DNA from: Planctomycetaceae bacterium
GTDB lineage: Bacteria; Planctomycetota; Planctomycetia; Planctomycetales; Planctomycetaceae
DNA: 48,690 nucleotides
Reading direction: 5' to 3'
NCBI GenBank assembly: GCA_020426505.1
Contig: JAGQPX010000159.1
Coordinates: 1-48,690, forward strand
Shown here: piece by piece, positions 26,993 to 37,715 of the stretch
How positions within the stretch are numbered: the stretch's first letter is position 1
Layout: each line of letters opens with the position of its first letter
Notes under the pieces: model-generated
What the model was told of the DNA's origin: nothing
Databases searched by the model: none
What the model saw: only the letters and a program-made list of their open reading frames with translations
Program-made: the position numbers and the translations under genes

Positions 26993-28156
26993 TCATTCCG
27001 TCGTGATTTTCACAAAGAGCACGTTGTTCCTTTCACCCTTGCGCTTTCCGCGGCTGATCAGGCCTTCTCCACACGTCACCCATGCTTCGTTGTCGCTGAT
27101 GTGGCAGACTCCCGAGTTTCCGAGAGTTGCATGGTTTTCAGGGATGAGAATTCGCTCTGTCTTCCGGATCACTTGCAGCGTCTCTGGGTTGACTTGCCCG
27201 ATAAACAACGGCGCACGATGTCGCATGATGTGATCGTTGTCGGCTCCTTTTCTGGTGTAGACGAGAAACAAGCCGCCGCCAATCGTGACCCAGTGTTGTT
27301 GCGTGTTGTAACTGCCAAGGACTTCACCGTCATCGAACGTCCACTCACGAATCGGCTCGAAAGTCAGACCGTCTTCGCTGCGGGTGACGAAGGCCGAATG
27401 ATCTGCTCGCAGTGTGAGGTAGTAACGTCCGTCAAAGACACACAATGACGGCTCATAGAGCCCCCGATCCTGAGGGATCGTCAGCTCCGAGCCATGCTGT
27501 TGATACGTCAGCGTCTCGCCATCAAACGCGCAGCGGGCAACGATCGTGACATAGTTATTCCCCGGTTTCCGCCACTATCGAATCGGCAACAATACGTCAC
27601 CATCCGGCAGCGCCACCCACTGATTACACCCCGCATTGGCTGCGATGATCGGTGATCCGCTCGCGTCCTGTTCGGGCATCTCCAGAAACTGCAACGGGCC
27701 CCACTCAAGCGATTGTGGGTCGAAGACTACATAAGAGACCCGCTCGCGCTCCCGCCGCTCTTTGACGCCCTTCTCGAAATTGAATGTCTTTCCCGTCGCC
27801 AGGATCTTGCCGTTCTTGGCATGCCACTTCGGCCACAGATCGCCCGGCGAGACCTCGAAGCGCTCCTCCGTGGTGATTCGCTTCAACGAAGGCACCACCT
27901 GTGGCTCGCTCCATGTCTGCCCGGCATCGCGACTCAGGGATTGATAGACGTCGTGAAAATCATGCGCCCCCTGCTGGCCCGTTTCCGACATGGTGGTCAG
28001 CCACAATGGCGTCTCACCCGGGACGTAAGCGGTCCGTGCCTGCCACCAATCCCACTTGGCACTACCTTCGATCGGAGTCAGCGGCTCAAATGAAAGTTCA
28101 ATCGATTCAGGAGCTTGAGCCCAGACGATTGGGAGCAACATCATCAAGATGATCAT
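26993..28156 (-). pseudogene. Exported sialidase-like (Asp-box) protein split by an in-frame amber codon
   Basis: Two reading segments on the minus strand (28156-27578 and 27574-26993) are in the same frame and separated only by a TAG at 27577-27575. Upstream lies a signal peptide (MIILMMLLPIVWAQA) and an Asp-box SRDAGQTW; just before the stop it reads PDGDVLLPIR. After it the family-like sequence continues (WRKPGNNYVTIVARC, then GLYEPSLCVFDGRYYLTLRAD and YNTQQHWVTIGGG), ending normally. Joined, the product is about 387 residues, a normal size for an exo-sialidase-like beta-propeller. A recent nonsense mutation, a sequencing error or readthrough could each explain it. Confidence 0.75.
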
Positions 28157-28248
28157 CGTTCTTTTCCAACGAGGTCAGATTTGTTTCAACAGTTCAAGCG
28201 GGAACGACCAGTGCTACTTGACGAGTACGATTTATCGATGGATGAATG

Positions 28249-29424
28249 CTACTCAACACTCAATGAAGTAATCGGAATCACGGCGAGTTCCGCACTGTTC
28301 TGATTGCTGCCGCGACCGCCGTCGTTCGAGTAGCCGATGTAGAGCTTTCCATCATGCTCGACGGCGTACGGGTAGGACAGACGCAACTCCTTGGCCGATT
28401 CACCAATGTGCCCCGGATTCATTGAGCGTCGAATGACGAATACTTTTGAGAACTGATTCTCGCCTGGCTTGGAGACCGCGATCGTGAGGGGCGAGCGTTT
28501 GTTGCCGTTGTCTCTGGCAGTGGTGCAGATGAGATAGCGTTGTCCATTGCTGAGCACGCCGGCTGCCGGTTTCGAGGTCGTCATCGGCAGATTGCTCACT
28601 CGTGACGGTGACCATGTGCGACCATGATCGCTGCTCGTCGCCACGAGAGCCATCGCCCGGCTTCGATAGCGGGCAATGTTGTAGACCTGATGTTCGTCGA
28701 CAAGGATGGCCGACTCGCCCCACACCCGATCGACGTCTGCTGCGATGGGAATGCTCCCGAACTGCCAATTCGTGAGATCGTCGCCGTCACTGATCGCGAC
28801 CGCTGCTGGTGAAACCCTGTCACCCGAGTCCCGGCGGGAAGCAAAGCCGGGCATGATCCAGTTGCCGTCGGCTGTCCTCACCGGTTGATTCATCGGCCAG
28901 AACCCATCCTCGACAACGACCCCGAGTTTCTTCCAAACGTCTATCGCTTCATCCAGACGATAAGCACGCGTGTGGACCCGTTCCATCTTGCCGTAATACG
29001 CCCCCTGAAAGGCCCACAACGTTCCCCGATGAGAGAGGAACACACCATGACTCACCGCGAGATTCGCCTCATCGCCCTCGTCAATCACACCCAACGGTCC
29101 CCACGTTCGCCCACCGTCGTCGCTGACCCGAAACTGAGCCTCCTCAGAGACTGTGTTCTCAGCTCCCTTGTTATGGCCGATGGACGCATACAACCTCCCC
29201 CGATGCCACGCCAGCCCAACTCCATGCAGAAAGGTGTACCCATCCGCCTCTTGGTCCCACTTCTTGATGACATGGAACTCAACCGCCGGGAGTTCAGGAA
29301 TCTCCACAGCCACTGGCAACGGTGCCGCCTCATCCCAGAGTGATACGTGAACCGCGTCTTCCGCAATCGTTGGACAAGCCAAAAGGGTCAGCGCGAGGAG
29401 AAGTAAACAGTAATTCACAGTCAC
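28249..29424 (-). CDS. Exported sialidase/BNR-repeat-like protein
   Basis: This is a second Asp-box beta-propeller protein on the same strand, 92 bases upstream of the interrupted one. Asp boxes read SDDGGRTWGP and SSDHGRTWSP, and the fold motifs WGESAILVDEHQVYNIARYRSR and YPYAVEHDGKLYIGYSNDGGRG are clear. A hydrophobic N-terminus (NYCLLLLALTLLACPTIAE) indicates export. The GTG at 29424 places it as a signal peptide; an ATG 31 codons upstream is possible but adds charged residues. Activity on sialic acid is not assured, as many planctomycete members of this family have unknown substrates. Confidence 0.78.
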   Translation of the reverse strand: MTVNYCLLLLALTLLACPTIAEDAVHVSLWDEAAPLPVAVEIPELPAVEFHVIKKWDQEADGYTFLHGVGLAWHRGRLYASIGHNKGAENTVSEEAQFRVSDDGGRTWGPLGVIDEGDEANLAVSHGVFLSHRGTLWAFQGAYYGKMERVHTRAYRLDEAIDVWKKLGVVVEDGFWPMNQPVRTADGNWIMPGFASRRDSGDRVSPAAVAISDGDDLTNWQFGSIPIAADVDRVWGESAILVDEHQVYNIARYRSRAMALVATSSDHGRTWSPSRVSNLPMTTSKPAAGVLSNGQRYLICTTARDNGNKRSPLTIAVSKPGENQFSKVFVIRRSMNPGHIGESAKELRLSYPYAVEHDGKLYIGYSNDGGRGSNQNSAELAVIPITSLSVE

Positions 29425-29457
29425 GAATTCCACATCTGAGAGGGAGAATTTGCGTGC

Positions 29458-29556
29458 GTGAACGTCGAACGAGTGGTGCGTTTCATATGGGATATGATGT
29501 CGAAAGTCATTCAGCATGGAATGCGCGAATGAAACGCACCGTCATTCAACGTTCAC
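29458..29556. repeat. Imperfect 99-base inverted repeat upstream of the sialidase-like gene
   Basis: GGTGCGTTTCAT (29475-29486) is perfectly inverted at 29529-29540, and the outer GTGAACGT (29458-29465) is inverted at 29549-29556. Together they form a long interrupted stem with a loop of about 42 bases. It shares the GGTGCRTTTC theme with the element at 30219-30279. It resembles a REP/MITE-like palindrome or an operator; which one cannot be decided here. Confidence 0.6.
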
Positions 29557-29580
29557 AAACCCTACCGGACTTTAGGTATG

Positions 29581-30150
29581 TCAGTCGATCTTCTCACTCC
29601 ATTCACTGATCCATGTTGTGCCAAGGAAGCCGCCTGCGGGAGTGAAGTTGAGTATCAGATGAGCGCCTTCGGAAATCTGAAACTCTTCCGAAAAATCCGT
29701 ACTTGGGGGGCCTCCGAGCATTCCGTACATTCCAAGCTGGACGGAGTGTAATCCCGCGTCAAACTGCACTGTTGAGGTGTCGCCATTCTCAAGTCGCGCG
29801 ACCAAGTTCTGATCGATCCAGACGGCGATGTCACGCATTGAATAGAATTCATTGAACTCACGCGAAACCGTCAGGTAGCATTCAACGGCTTTGCCGCGAA
29901 GTGGTCGCCCACAGCTGGGACACGAGTACGCGGCTTTCGAGACTCTATGGTAGCAGTCTGGGCACTCTATTAGATTTGGGTTTGGCTCTTGTTTCAACTC
30001 ATGGGTTGTTGCATTCTCTTGCTTAACATCCTTTGGGAGAGAGACGAGAAACGGTTTTGCACATGCCGGACACTTTCCAGTCTTGCCGACATACGAATCA
30101 GGTACTGTCAACGAGCGACGACAAGACGGACACTTGATCTTGTGTTTCAT
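29581..30150 (-). CDS. Zinc-ribbon protein of unknown function
   Basis: The 189-residue product starts MKHKIKCPSCRRSL. It has one zinc ribbon of CPSC/CPAC (residues 7-10 and 26-29) and a second of CPDC/CPSC around 64-84. The remaining region is mainly beta-strand with VWIDQNLVARLENGDTSTVQFDAGLHSVQLG, reminiscent of PEGA-like surface or decoration folds, without recognisable catalytic motifs. There is no signal peptide. The ATG is chosen because upstream codons lie in a palindromic repeat. No function is proposed. Confidence 0.7.
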   Translation of the reverse strand: MKHKIKCPSCRRSLTVPDSYVGKTGKCPACAKPFLVSLPKDVKQENATTHELKQEPNPNLIECPDCYHRVSKAAYSCPSCGRPLRGKAVECYLTVSREFNEFYSMRDIAVWIDQNLVARLENGDTSTVQFDAGLHSVQLGMYGMLGGPPSTDFSEEFQISEGAHLILNFTPAGGFLGTTWISEWSEKID

Positions 30151-30218
30151 TTGCTGAATTCGCTCCAAACTTGTTTCCAATGAAAATCGACTGCGGCCAT
30201 CGCATCTAGCCAGGTAGG

Positions 30219-30279
30219 GTGCATGAAACGAAGTGGAATGCACCAACCCAACTGGTGCATTTCGCGTTGCGGCATGCAC
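30219..30279. repeat. Palindromic repeat between zinc-ribbon and TIM-barrel genes
   Basis: Left and right arms end in GTGCATG/CATGCAC and meet at AATGCACCA/TGGTGCATT around a short ACCCAAC loop, with an unmatched middle stretch of about 11 bases on each side. The whole is 61 bases. It is similar in theme to 29475-29540 and looks like a REP-type element. Confidence 0.65.
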
Positions 30280-30294
30280 GTTACCTCTGCATTG

Positions 30295-31197
30295 TTACAA
30301 GTCCAACAACTCGTCCATCAGTTGAGCCGTGTCCTCCAAGGAGTTGTCGCCGCCTTCGCGGGTGGCCCAGCCGGTGAATTGGATTTCGGCGAGGGCCGCT
30401 CGGACTTCGGGCCAGTTGACGTCGCCTTCGCCGAGGCGGCAGAAGCTGTTGGCCTGGCCCCAGTCCTTCACGTCCAGCTTGACGATGCGAGTGCCGAGGG
30501 TGCGGATCCAGTCTTCGCTGGGGCCGAACTTGCGGACGTTGCCGATGTCGAAGTAGATGCCGACCCACGGCGAGTCGATTTCGTCCACGTAATCGCGGAA
30601 CTCGTCCGGGTTCTCGCAGAAGCCGTTCCAGACGTTCTCGATCAGCACATGAATGCCCAGCCGCGATGCGAGCGGAAGCACTTTGCGGATCTCGACAATC
30701 GACCGCTGCCAGACATCATCGTGCGTTTCGTCCGGCCCATCGACCTTGCCAACGACGAGCAGGACGGAAGAGCCGCCAATCGCGTGCACGTCCTTGATGG
30801 CCTGTTCGAGCACCTCACGACCGGCGTCACGTAGCTTGGGATCGGGAGAGGAGAGTCGTTGGTTCCAATGGGTGCCGTGGACGACGCCGTGCACCGGCAC
30901 ACCCGTCTCGCTGATCGCCCGTTGCAACGCGGGGATGTCCTTGATGTCCGGGCTGCCCCCTTCGATGCCGTCAAAGCCGAGACGCTCGTACTCCTCCAGC
31001 CGCGCGACCATCGCAGCATGGTCCTTGCCGATCCCGCCTCCCTTGTTGGCCTTGTAGATACGGCCTTTGTTGGATCGCGGTCGATTGGCATCGGCAGCGT
31101 GAGGTGATGATGATAGGCTGCCCACTAATGTCGTCGATGCCGCCAGAGCAGCGGACGTGTGCAGGAACTCGCGACGGGTGGGATGAAAAGTAGGCAC
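30295..31197 (-). CDS. Tat-exported sugar phosphate isomerase/epimerase-like TIM barrel
   Basis: The 300-residue protein opens with a twin-arginine signal (TRREFLHTSAALAAST, residues 7-22) and an export cleavage region near Ala-Asp-Ala. The rest is an AP-endonuclease-2/xylose-isomerase-like barrel: GFDGIEGG, VPVHGVVHGTHW, GGSSVLLVVGKV, HVLIENVWNGF, WVGIYFDIGNVRKFG and RIVKLDVKDWG, with metal-ligand Glu, Asp and His positions typical of the fold. Such Tat-exported isomerase-like proteins are common in planctomycetes. The substrate is unknown. Confidence 0.88.
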   Translation of the reverse strand: MPTFHPTRREFLHTSAALAASTTLVGSLSSSPHAADANRPRSNKGRIYKANKGGGIGKDHAAMVARLEEYERLGFDGIEGGSPDIKDIPALQRAISETGVPVHGVVHGTHWNQRLSSPDPKLRDAGREVLEQAIKDVHAIGGSSVLLVVGKVDGPDETHDDVWQRSIVEIRKVLPLASRLGIHVLIENVWNGFCENPDEFRDYVDEIDSPWVGIYFDIGNVRKFGPSEDWIRTLGTRIVKLDVKDWGQANSFCRLGEGDVNWPEVRAALAEIQFTGWATREGGDNSLEDTAQLMDELLDL

Positions 31198-31224
31198 GGT
31201 AAAGTCTCCCTTGTCTTTCTGTAG

Positions 31225-31578
31225 TTAGTTTGTCGCCGTGAGGACACGGCCATAGCCAACAATATGACCGCCTTCTCGAATCGTGAACGTGGTGCCAGAT
31301 GACAGTCCGGAATAGTCAACATTCAGATAGTACATCAAGCCAAGCGTGACGACATGTGACACCCCAGGCGTCAACCCATTTCCATTGCCCAGAAACTGTA
31401 CACCAAGGTACGCTTCGAGAAGACTTCCCGACTCATCAAGAAGGGCTTCACGTTGTTGAGGATCGCCCACGACCAAGTGCGGTCGGTAATCGGGACTATC
31501 GAACGCGCATGTGCGTCGTCCGCCCTCAGCGTGAGAGAGGAAAGTGACTCTTGCATCGATTTCGGGAACCGAGGTCAT
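31225..31578 (-). CDS. Stand-alone EF-Tu domain III-like protein
   Basis: The 117-residue product begins MTSVPEIDARVTFLSHAEGGRR and ends TTFTIREGGHIVGYGRVLTATN. It covers the beta-barrel third domain of elongation factor Tu (EGGRxTxF...YRP near the start and FxIREGGxxVGxGxV at the end), with a divergent middle. No GTPase domain is present here or next to it, so it cannot act as EF-Tu. The ATG is chosen where homology starts. It lies 27 bases upstream of the TIM-barrel gene and 19 bases downstream of a membrane gene, so it may be co-transcribed. Confidence 0.8.
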   Translation of the reverse strand: MTSVPEIDARVTFLSHAEGGRRTCAFDSPDYRPHLVVGDPQQREALLDESGSLLEAYLGVQFLGNGNGLTPGVSHVVTLGLMYYLNVDYSGLSSGTTFTIREGGHIVGYGRVLTATN

Positions 31579-31597
31579 GCAATCTCGGGTCCGTCGA

Positions 31598-32128
31598 CTA
31601 TGGCAGCATCTCGGGGTGAGTTTGACTGCGGACGGGCAGATTGCGGCGGACGAGTTCGTCCATGAGGGTGCGCAGTTCCTCGTGCTGACGGACGGCTGCG
31701 AGGAAGGCGTGCGGGTCGAGACGTCGCACACGAAGCACGCCTTCGAGGAGTGGGCGGATCTCGGTGTTGAACAGACGGTGCTGTCGCATGCGAATCCAAC
31801 CGATGCAGGCGGGCAGCAGCAACAGGGCCAGACCGGGGACGAGGTACCAACTGCTCCATTTGAGTTGGCCGGCGTTCGCCAAGCCGACGCAGGTCCAGAA
31901 GAAACCGATCGCTGTCACCCAGATGGGCATTGCACCGAGGGCGTTCAGGCGTTCGTTGGCGTGGACCAGGATGCCGTACAGTCGCGGGTCGGTGATGCCT
32001 TCCCGCAAGGCTTCGGGGTGGAATGGCTCGCAAACCAACTCGCCCGATTGACGGCTGACAAGGACCGACTCGCCTTCCTCCGGGAGGTAGTCAGCCAGGA
32101 ATTCCAGTTCTTCAAAGGGACTGAGCAT
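31598..32128 (-). CDS. Two-helix membrane protein, unknown
   Basis: The 176-residue protein has an acidic N-terminal segment, then two hydrophobic helices (IWVTAIGFFWTCVGLANAG near 69-87 and SWYLVPGLALLLLPACIGWI near 92-111), and a basic, helical C-terminal region. AGGAG a few bases upstream supports the ATG over an earlier TTG. I do not recognise a family. It sits between threonine synthase and the EF-Tu-domain protein. Confidence 0.65.
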   Translation of the reverse strand: MLSPFEELEFLADYLPEEGESVLVSRQSGELVCEPFHPEALREGITDPRLYGILVHANERLNALGAMPIWVTAIGFFWTCVGLANAGQLKWSSWYLVPGLALLLLPACIGWIRMRQHRLFNTEIRPLLEGVLRVRRLDPHAFLAAVRQHEELRTLMDELVRRNLPVRSQTHPEMLP

Positions 32129-32185
32129 CTTCTCCTGCCTCAGCAAAACGGTTGACCAACTGCCTCTTGCATCCGTGTGGGGATA

Positions 32186-33634
<1,449 letters not shown>

Positions 33635-33809
33635 AACTCATCCGGCTCGTTTGGAAACCTTGTCGATCACCGAGCGGCAAGGCGCCACCGAAAAGGCCTA
33701 CCGCTCGAGCAGCACGCTCACGCGAATCGGCTGCGAAAGTCAACCTTCTGCACTCGATTTCTCGATAGAAGCGACACAACTTGATGATTCGGCGGCTGTG
33801 CGGCAATCG

Positions 33810-36800
33810 TTACGGGCCGATGCGTTCGATGCGGATCGCGTCGGCCATGACGTAGCCGTTGGCGATGTTGGAGAGTTTCACGATCAGCTTGTCGCCCGTA
33901 ATCGTGAAGGGACCGCCGAGGGCCTGCCATGGGACGCCGAGGTCGTCGATCTGCGGGCTGCCGCTGGGGGCGGCTTGCTGATTGACGTCAATCGTGTCCA
34001 GGATGTTCGTGCCGTCGAAGATGGTGAACGGAGCATCTGTCGCGCGGACCGGGCTGGCCGCCCACGTTGCATACACGCGGTACTGTCCCGGCGCCAGACC
34101 CGTGAACGCCCAGCGGGCCACCTTGAGGCCGCCGATCGTCGAGGCGTTGCGGTTGTCGCCATTCGCTCCGGCGGTGCCGGTCCCCCACGAGCCGGTTTCG
34201 ATCGCGAAGCCGGGGTCGCCGTCGTCGATGATCACCGGCAGGTCGGCGATGCGTTCGATGCGGATTGCGTCGGCCATCACGTAACCGTTGGCGACGTTGG
34301 TGAGCTTCACGTGCAGGGCGTTGCCGGTGATGTTGACCAGTCCGCCCAGATCCTGCCACGGGACAACGAGGTCGGTCAGCTCCGGACTGCCACTGGGTGC
34401 GACCTGCTGATTGACGTCGACCGTTCTGATGATCGAGCCGCCGTTGAAGATGGTGTACGGGGCATCGGTCGCGCGGACGGCACTCGGAACCCATGTGGCC
34501 GACACGCGGTACTGACCGGGCGTGAGATTGGTGAACGACCAGCGGGCAACCTTGGTGCCGCCGAAGATCGATGCGTTGCGGTTGTCTCCCTCGGCTCCGA
34601 CGCCGCCGATCCCCCACGAGCCGGTCTCGATCGCGAAGCCGGGATCGCCGTCGTCGATGATCTTCGGCAGGTCAGCCACACGTTCGATGCGGACGGCGTC
34701 GGCCATCACGAAGCCGTTGGCGTCGTTCGTCAGTTTGACCACCAACTCGTGGCCGGTGACGCTGAACAGCTTGCCAAGGTCCTGCCACGCGACGCCGAGA
34801 TCCGTGATCTGCGGACTGCCGGTCGGTGCGACCTGTTGATTCACATCAACGGTTGCCAGGGCGTTCAACCCGAAGAAGGGACTCGGTCCACTGAAGACGG
34901 TGAACGGTGCATCGCTTGCGCGGGCGGCGTTGCCAGCCCACGTCACTGCCACCCGATACTGTCCCGGCAACAACCCGTCGAACGTCCAGCTCGCGATCTT
35001 GTTGCCTGACGTGGACGCATTGAGGTTGTCGCCGTTCGCGCCGGCGTTGCCGGTCCCCCACGGTCCCTTCTCAATCGCAAAGCCGGGATCACCATCGTCG
35101 ATCACCTGCACGACTTTGGTATGCACATCCAGCATGTACGTGCCGGTTTCATTTCCGAAACCTTCGACCTTCAGGAAGTAGTCGCCATTCAGGACGGGGG
35201 TGAAGACGATGCGGGAGGCCAGGTTCGCTAAAAAGGCAATGTCGTCGTTAGTATCCAGTAACGTCGTGCCGTCGACGTCGAAGAGTGTCAAAACCGTGTC
35301 CGTGAGCGTGCCGAGGACCGTCTCGAACGTGTACTCCACGTCGGCCATCAGACTGACCTGGAAGAAGTCGTCATCCTCTGGGACTTCGATCTCCCCGTCC
35401 GTCTTTGAGGAGACGCCAACCGGAGTGGCTGTCGTGTGGTCGTCCCCGTGGTCGTCGACGACCACGCTGACATCCAGCATGTAGGTGCCGGTGGCGTTGT
35501 TGCCGTCCTCGGTCACCTGCAGGAAGTACATACCTGTCACCGTCGGGGTGAAGCAAATGACTGAGGACGAGCCGGGGCCACCGTCACGATCGAAGTCCAG
35601 CTCGGTCGTGCCGTCGATGTCGAACAGCCGCAGTGCGCTCTCACCCAGCGTGCCGAGGATTGTCAAAAAGCGATACTCCGTCCCGGCCATCAGGTTCACG
35701 CTGAAGACGTCTGGATCGCCGTTGAATTCAATCTCGCCGCTGGTCGTGGAAGGAACAGCGACCGGTGTGGCTGTTGCCGCGATATTGCCGTGATCGTCCG
35801 GCGGGAATGAGGCGGACACATCCAGCATGTATGTTCCGGTTGTCGTATCCCAGCCGCCGACGTTCAGGAAGTAGTCGCCGCTGACGGTGGGGGTGAAGGT
35901 GATCGTCTCTGGCGTGGAGATCTCATCCTCGAATTGAATTTGCGTGGTGCCGTCCGTGTCGAGCAACTCAAGCGTCGTGTCGGTGTGTGTGCCCCAGATG
36001 ATCTCAAAATCGTAAGTGACCCCCGCGATGAGGCTGACCATGAAAAAGTCTAGGTCGCCCACAAATTCGGTCTCGCCGTTCGTGGTGGAAGGCACAGCGA
36101 CCGGCGTCGCTGTTGCCGCGGTGTTGCCGTGATCGTCCGGCGGTAACTCGGACACATCCAGCATGTACGTGCCTGTGTTGGTATCGAACCCGTCAACATT
36201 CAGGAAGTAATCGCCGCTGACGGTGGGGACAAATATGATCTCTTCAGTCGCCGGGAAAGGAAAACCATCGTCAAATGCCAAACGCGTGGTGCCATCGGTG
36301 TCGAGCAGTTCGAGTCGGGTGTCGGTGTTCGTGCCAAGGATCGTCTCGAACAGGTAGGCCGTGCCGGCGGTGAGGCTGACTTTGAAGAAGTCGTCATCGC
36401 CGGCGACTTCGGTCACGCCGTCCGTCGTGGAGGGGACCGCAATCGGCGTCGCCCCCGCCGCCGAGTTCGTGTGATCGTCCGTCACGACCGTGATGCCCAG
36501 ATCCGGAGTGATGAAGGCCGGCCCTGTTCCGTTGCCGCTGCCGGAGAGGATTGTGCGTGCCCCGGTCGTCGGATCGACTCGAAACACCGAATCCAATCCT
36601 CGGTCAACCACGAGGATGTCTCCATCCGCCTCGACAGCCACGCCGGTTGGTTGAGAGAACGGGTTGGTGCCGTTGGGCGTCGTGTTGTTCGAGAGAATGG
36701 TTCGCGCCCCGTTCGTGGGATCGACCCGGAACAGAGTGTCGTTGCCTTCGTCCGTCACCAGCAGGTTGCCGCTGCCTTCGACCGCCACACTGACAGGAGC

Positions 36801-37577
36801 GCTGAAGGGATTCGTGCCATCCGGTGTGGAGTTGTCGGAAACGACCGTGCGTGCCCCTGCACCGGGAGTTACGTTGTCGATCCGCAGCAACTGACCAGCG
36901 TTGATGTCAGCGACGAGCAGCCGGCCCGTAGCATCAAATGTCGTTCCCAGTGGAGAATTGAAGGGGTTGGTGCCATCCGGCGTCGTGTTGTCGGAGACGA
37001 TGAGCCGATTGCCGAACGTGGCCCCTGGCCGCAGATCGACTTGAATCACGGCATCAAGAAGGAAGTCTGTGACATAAGCAAACTCGCCGGCGTCGTCCAC
37101 GACGATGCCGTTGTTCCCTCCAAACTCCACACCCGTGCCCACCGCAGAGACACCCGCCGTGGCCGCATCCGCTGGGCCGATGGAGACGATCTCTCGGTTC
37201 CCGGTCGTGCCGTCGACGCGAAAGACAGCGTCGACATCCTCGTCTGTCACGTAGATCTGAGCCTTGTCGACAAAGGCGATGCCGTTGGGAGTGGAGAAGT
37301 TTGGTCCCGTGCCCACGTTGGCACCACTCGGATCACCAGAGAGAATCTCCCTGTCACCCGTGTTCGGATCGACGATGACTACGGCGTCCAGATCATGGTC
37401 GGTCACCAGGATGTCGCCCGAGGCGACACCAGCGAGCAGGACGCGGTCCTCCAGCGACTCACACGTCTGCACGAGGGCCACCGCGCCCATCGCCTGTCGC
37501 GATTGACGCCGTCGCGAACGACGCCGTGCCGTACCCCGAGTCAGTCCGCTCGCCCACCCGCTGAACAACCGATGCAT
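33810..37577 (-). CDS. Giant exported surface protein (beta-propeller, PPC and golvesin-type repeats)
   Basis: The 1255-residue protein starts with a very basic stretch and the LEDRVLLA motif near residue 45, a pattern seen at the N-terminus of large exported planctomycete proteins. Residues of about 55-360 form NHL/SMP-30-like propeller repeats (ILVTDHDLDAVVIVDPNTG and variants). Residues of about 366-820 carry four pre-peptidase C-terminal (PPC) units ending GTYMLDVS, and about 825-1255 carry three golvesin-type units starting IDDGDPGFAIE. There is no enzymatic domain, so adhesion or structural roles are plausible. The ATG has GGGAG seven bases upstream; a 106-codon upstream extension overlaps repeats and is rejected. 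Confidence 0.85.
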   Translation of the reverse strand: MHRLFSGWASGLTRGTARRRSRRRQSRQAMGAVALVQTCESLEDRVLLAGVASGDILVTDHDLDAVVIVDPNTGDREILSGDPSGANVGTGPNFSTPNGIAFVDKAQIYVTDEDVDAVFRVDGTTGNREIVSIGPADAATAGVSAVGTGVEFGGNNGIVVDDAGEFAYVTDFLLDAVIQVDLRPGATFGNRLIVSDNTTPDGTNPFNSPLGTTFDATGRLLVADINAGQLLRIDNVTPGAGARTVVSDNSTPDGTNPFSAPVSVAVEGSGNLLVTDEGNDTLFRVDPTNGARTILSNNTTPNGTNPFSQPTGVAVEADGDILVVDRGLDSVFRVDPTTGARTILSGSGNGTGPAFITPDLGITVVTDDHTNSAAGATPIAVPSTTDGVTEVAGDDDFFKVSLTAGTAYLFETILGTNTDTRLELLDTDGTTRLAFDDGFPFPATEEIIFVPTVSGDYFLNVDGFDTNTGTYMLDVSELPPDDHGNTAATATPVAVPSTTNGETEFVGDLDFFMVSLIAGVTYDFEIIWGTHTDTTLELLDTDGTTQIQFEDEISTPETITFTPTVSGDYFLNVGGWDTTTGTYMLDVSASFPPDDHGNIAATATPVAVPSTTSGEIEFNGDPDVFSVNLMAGTEYRFLTILGTLGESALRLFDIDGTTELDFDRDGGPGSSSVICFTPTVTGMYFLQVTEDGNNATGTYMLDVSVVVDDHGDDHTTATPVGVSSKTDGEIEVPEDDDFFQVSLMADVEYTFETVLGTLTDTVLTLFDVDGTTLLDTNDDIAFLANLASRIVFTPVLNGDYFLKVEGFGNETGTYMLDVHTKVVQVIDDGDPGFAIEKGPWGTGNAGANGDNLNASTSGNKIASWTFDGLLPGQYRVAVTWAGNAARASDAPFTVFSGPSPFFGLNALATVDVNQQVAPTGSPQITDLGVAWQDLGKLFSVTGHELVVKLTNDANGFVMADAVRIERVADLPKIIDDGDPGFAIETGSWGIGGVGAEGDNRNASIFGGTKVARWSFTNLTPGQYRVSATWVPSAVRATDAPYTIFNGGSIIRTVDVNQQVAPSGSPELTDLVVPWQDLGGLVNITGNALHVKLTNVANGYVMADAIRIERIADLPVIIDDGDPGFAIETGSWGTGTAGANGDNRNASTIGGLKVARWAFTGLAPGQYRVYATWAASPVRATDAPFTIFDGTNILDTIDVNQQAAPSGSPQIDDLGVPWQALGGPFTITGDKLIVKLSNIANGYVMADAIRIERIGP
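33813..35102 (-). repeat. Three tandem golvesin-type coding repeats
   Basis: Units start near 35102, 34658 and 34229 (about 430-445 bases each). They share IDDGDPGFAIE, APGQYRV-like, VDVNQQ and GYVMADAIRIERI segments. The second and third units are the most alike, suggesting recent duplication. Confidence 0.85.
35116..36479 (-). repeat. Four tandem PPC coding repeats
   Basis: Units begin at DDH codons near 36479, 36137, 35798 and 35456, spaced 339-342 bases. Each contains an ATPxxVxS segment, DxDxFxVxLxAGxxY, LxLxDxDGTT and GxYFLxVxG...GTYMLDV. Confidence 0.85.
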
Positions 37578-37715
37578 GCTTGTCTCCCGCGTTAGAGATA
37601 CTGTCGACGAGCTTCGAGCCAAGCCCGTCGCCGTCACCCTGTGCCTGCGTGCTGAGTCACGACGCTCAACACACTTCGTTTCGCAGCCAGAGACCAACCC
37701 GACCACTTCGCGGCT

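Noticed and set aside
26979..27066. 13-base direct repeat CTGATCAGGCCTT at 26979-26991 and 27054-27066
   Set aside because: One copy is within coding sequence of the sialidase-like gene and the other spans a stop codon. There is no inserted element between them, so chance or minor duplication is sufficient.
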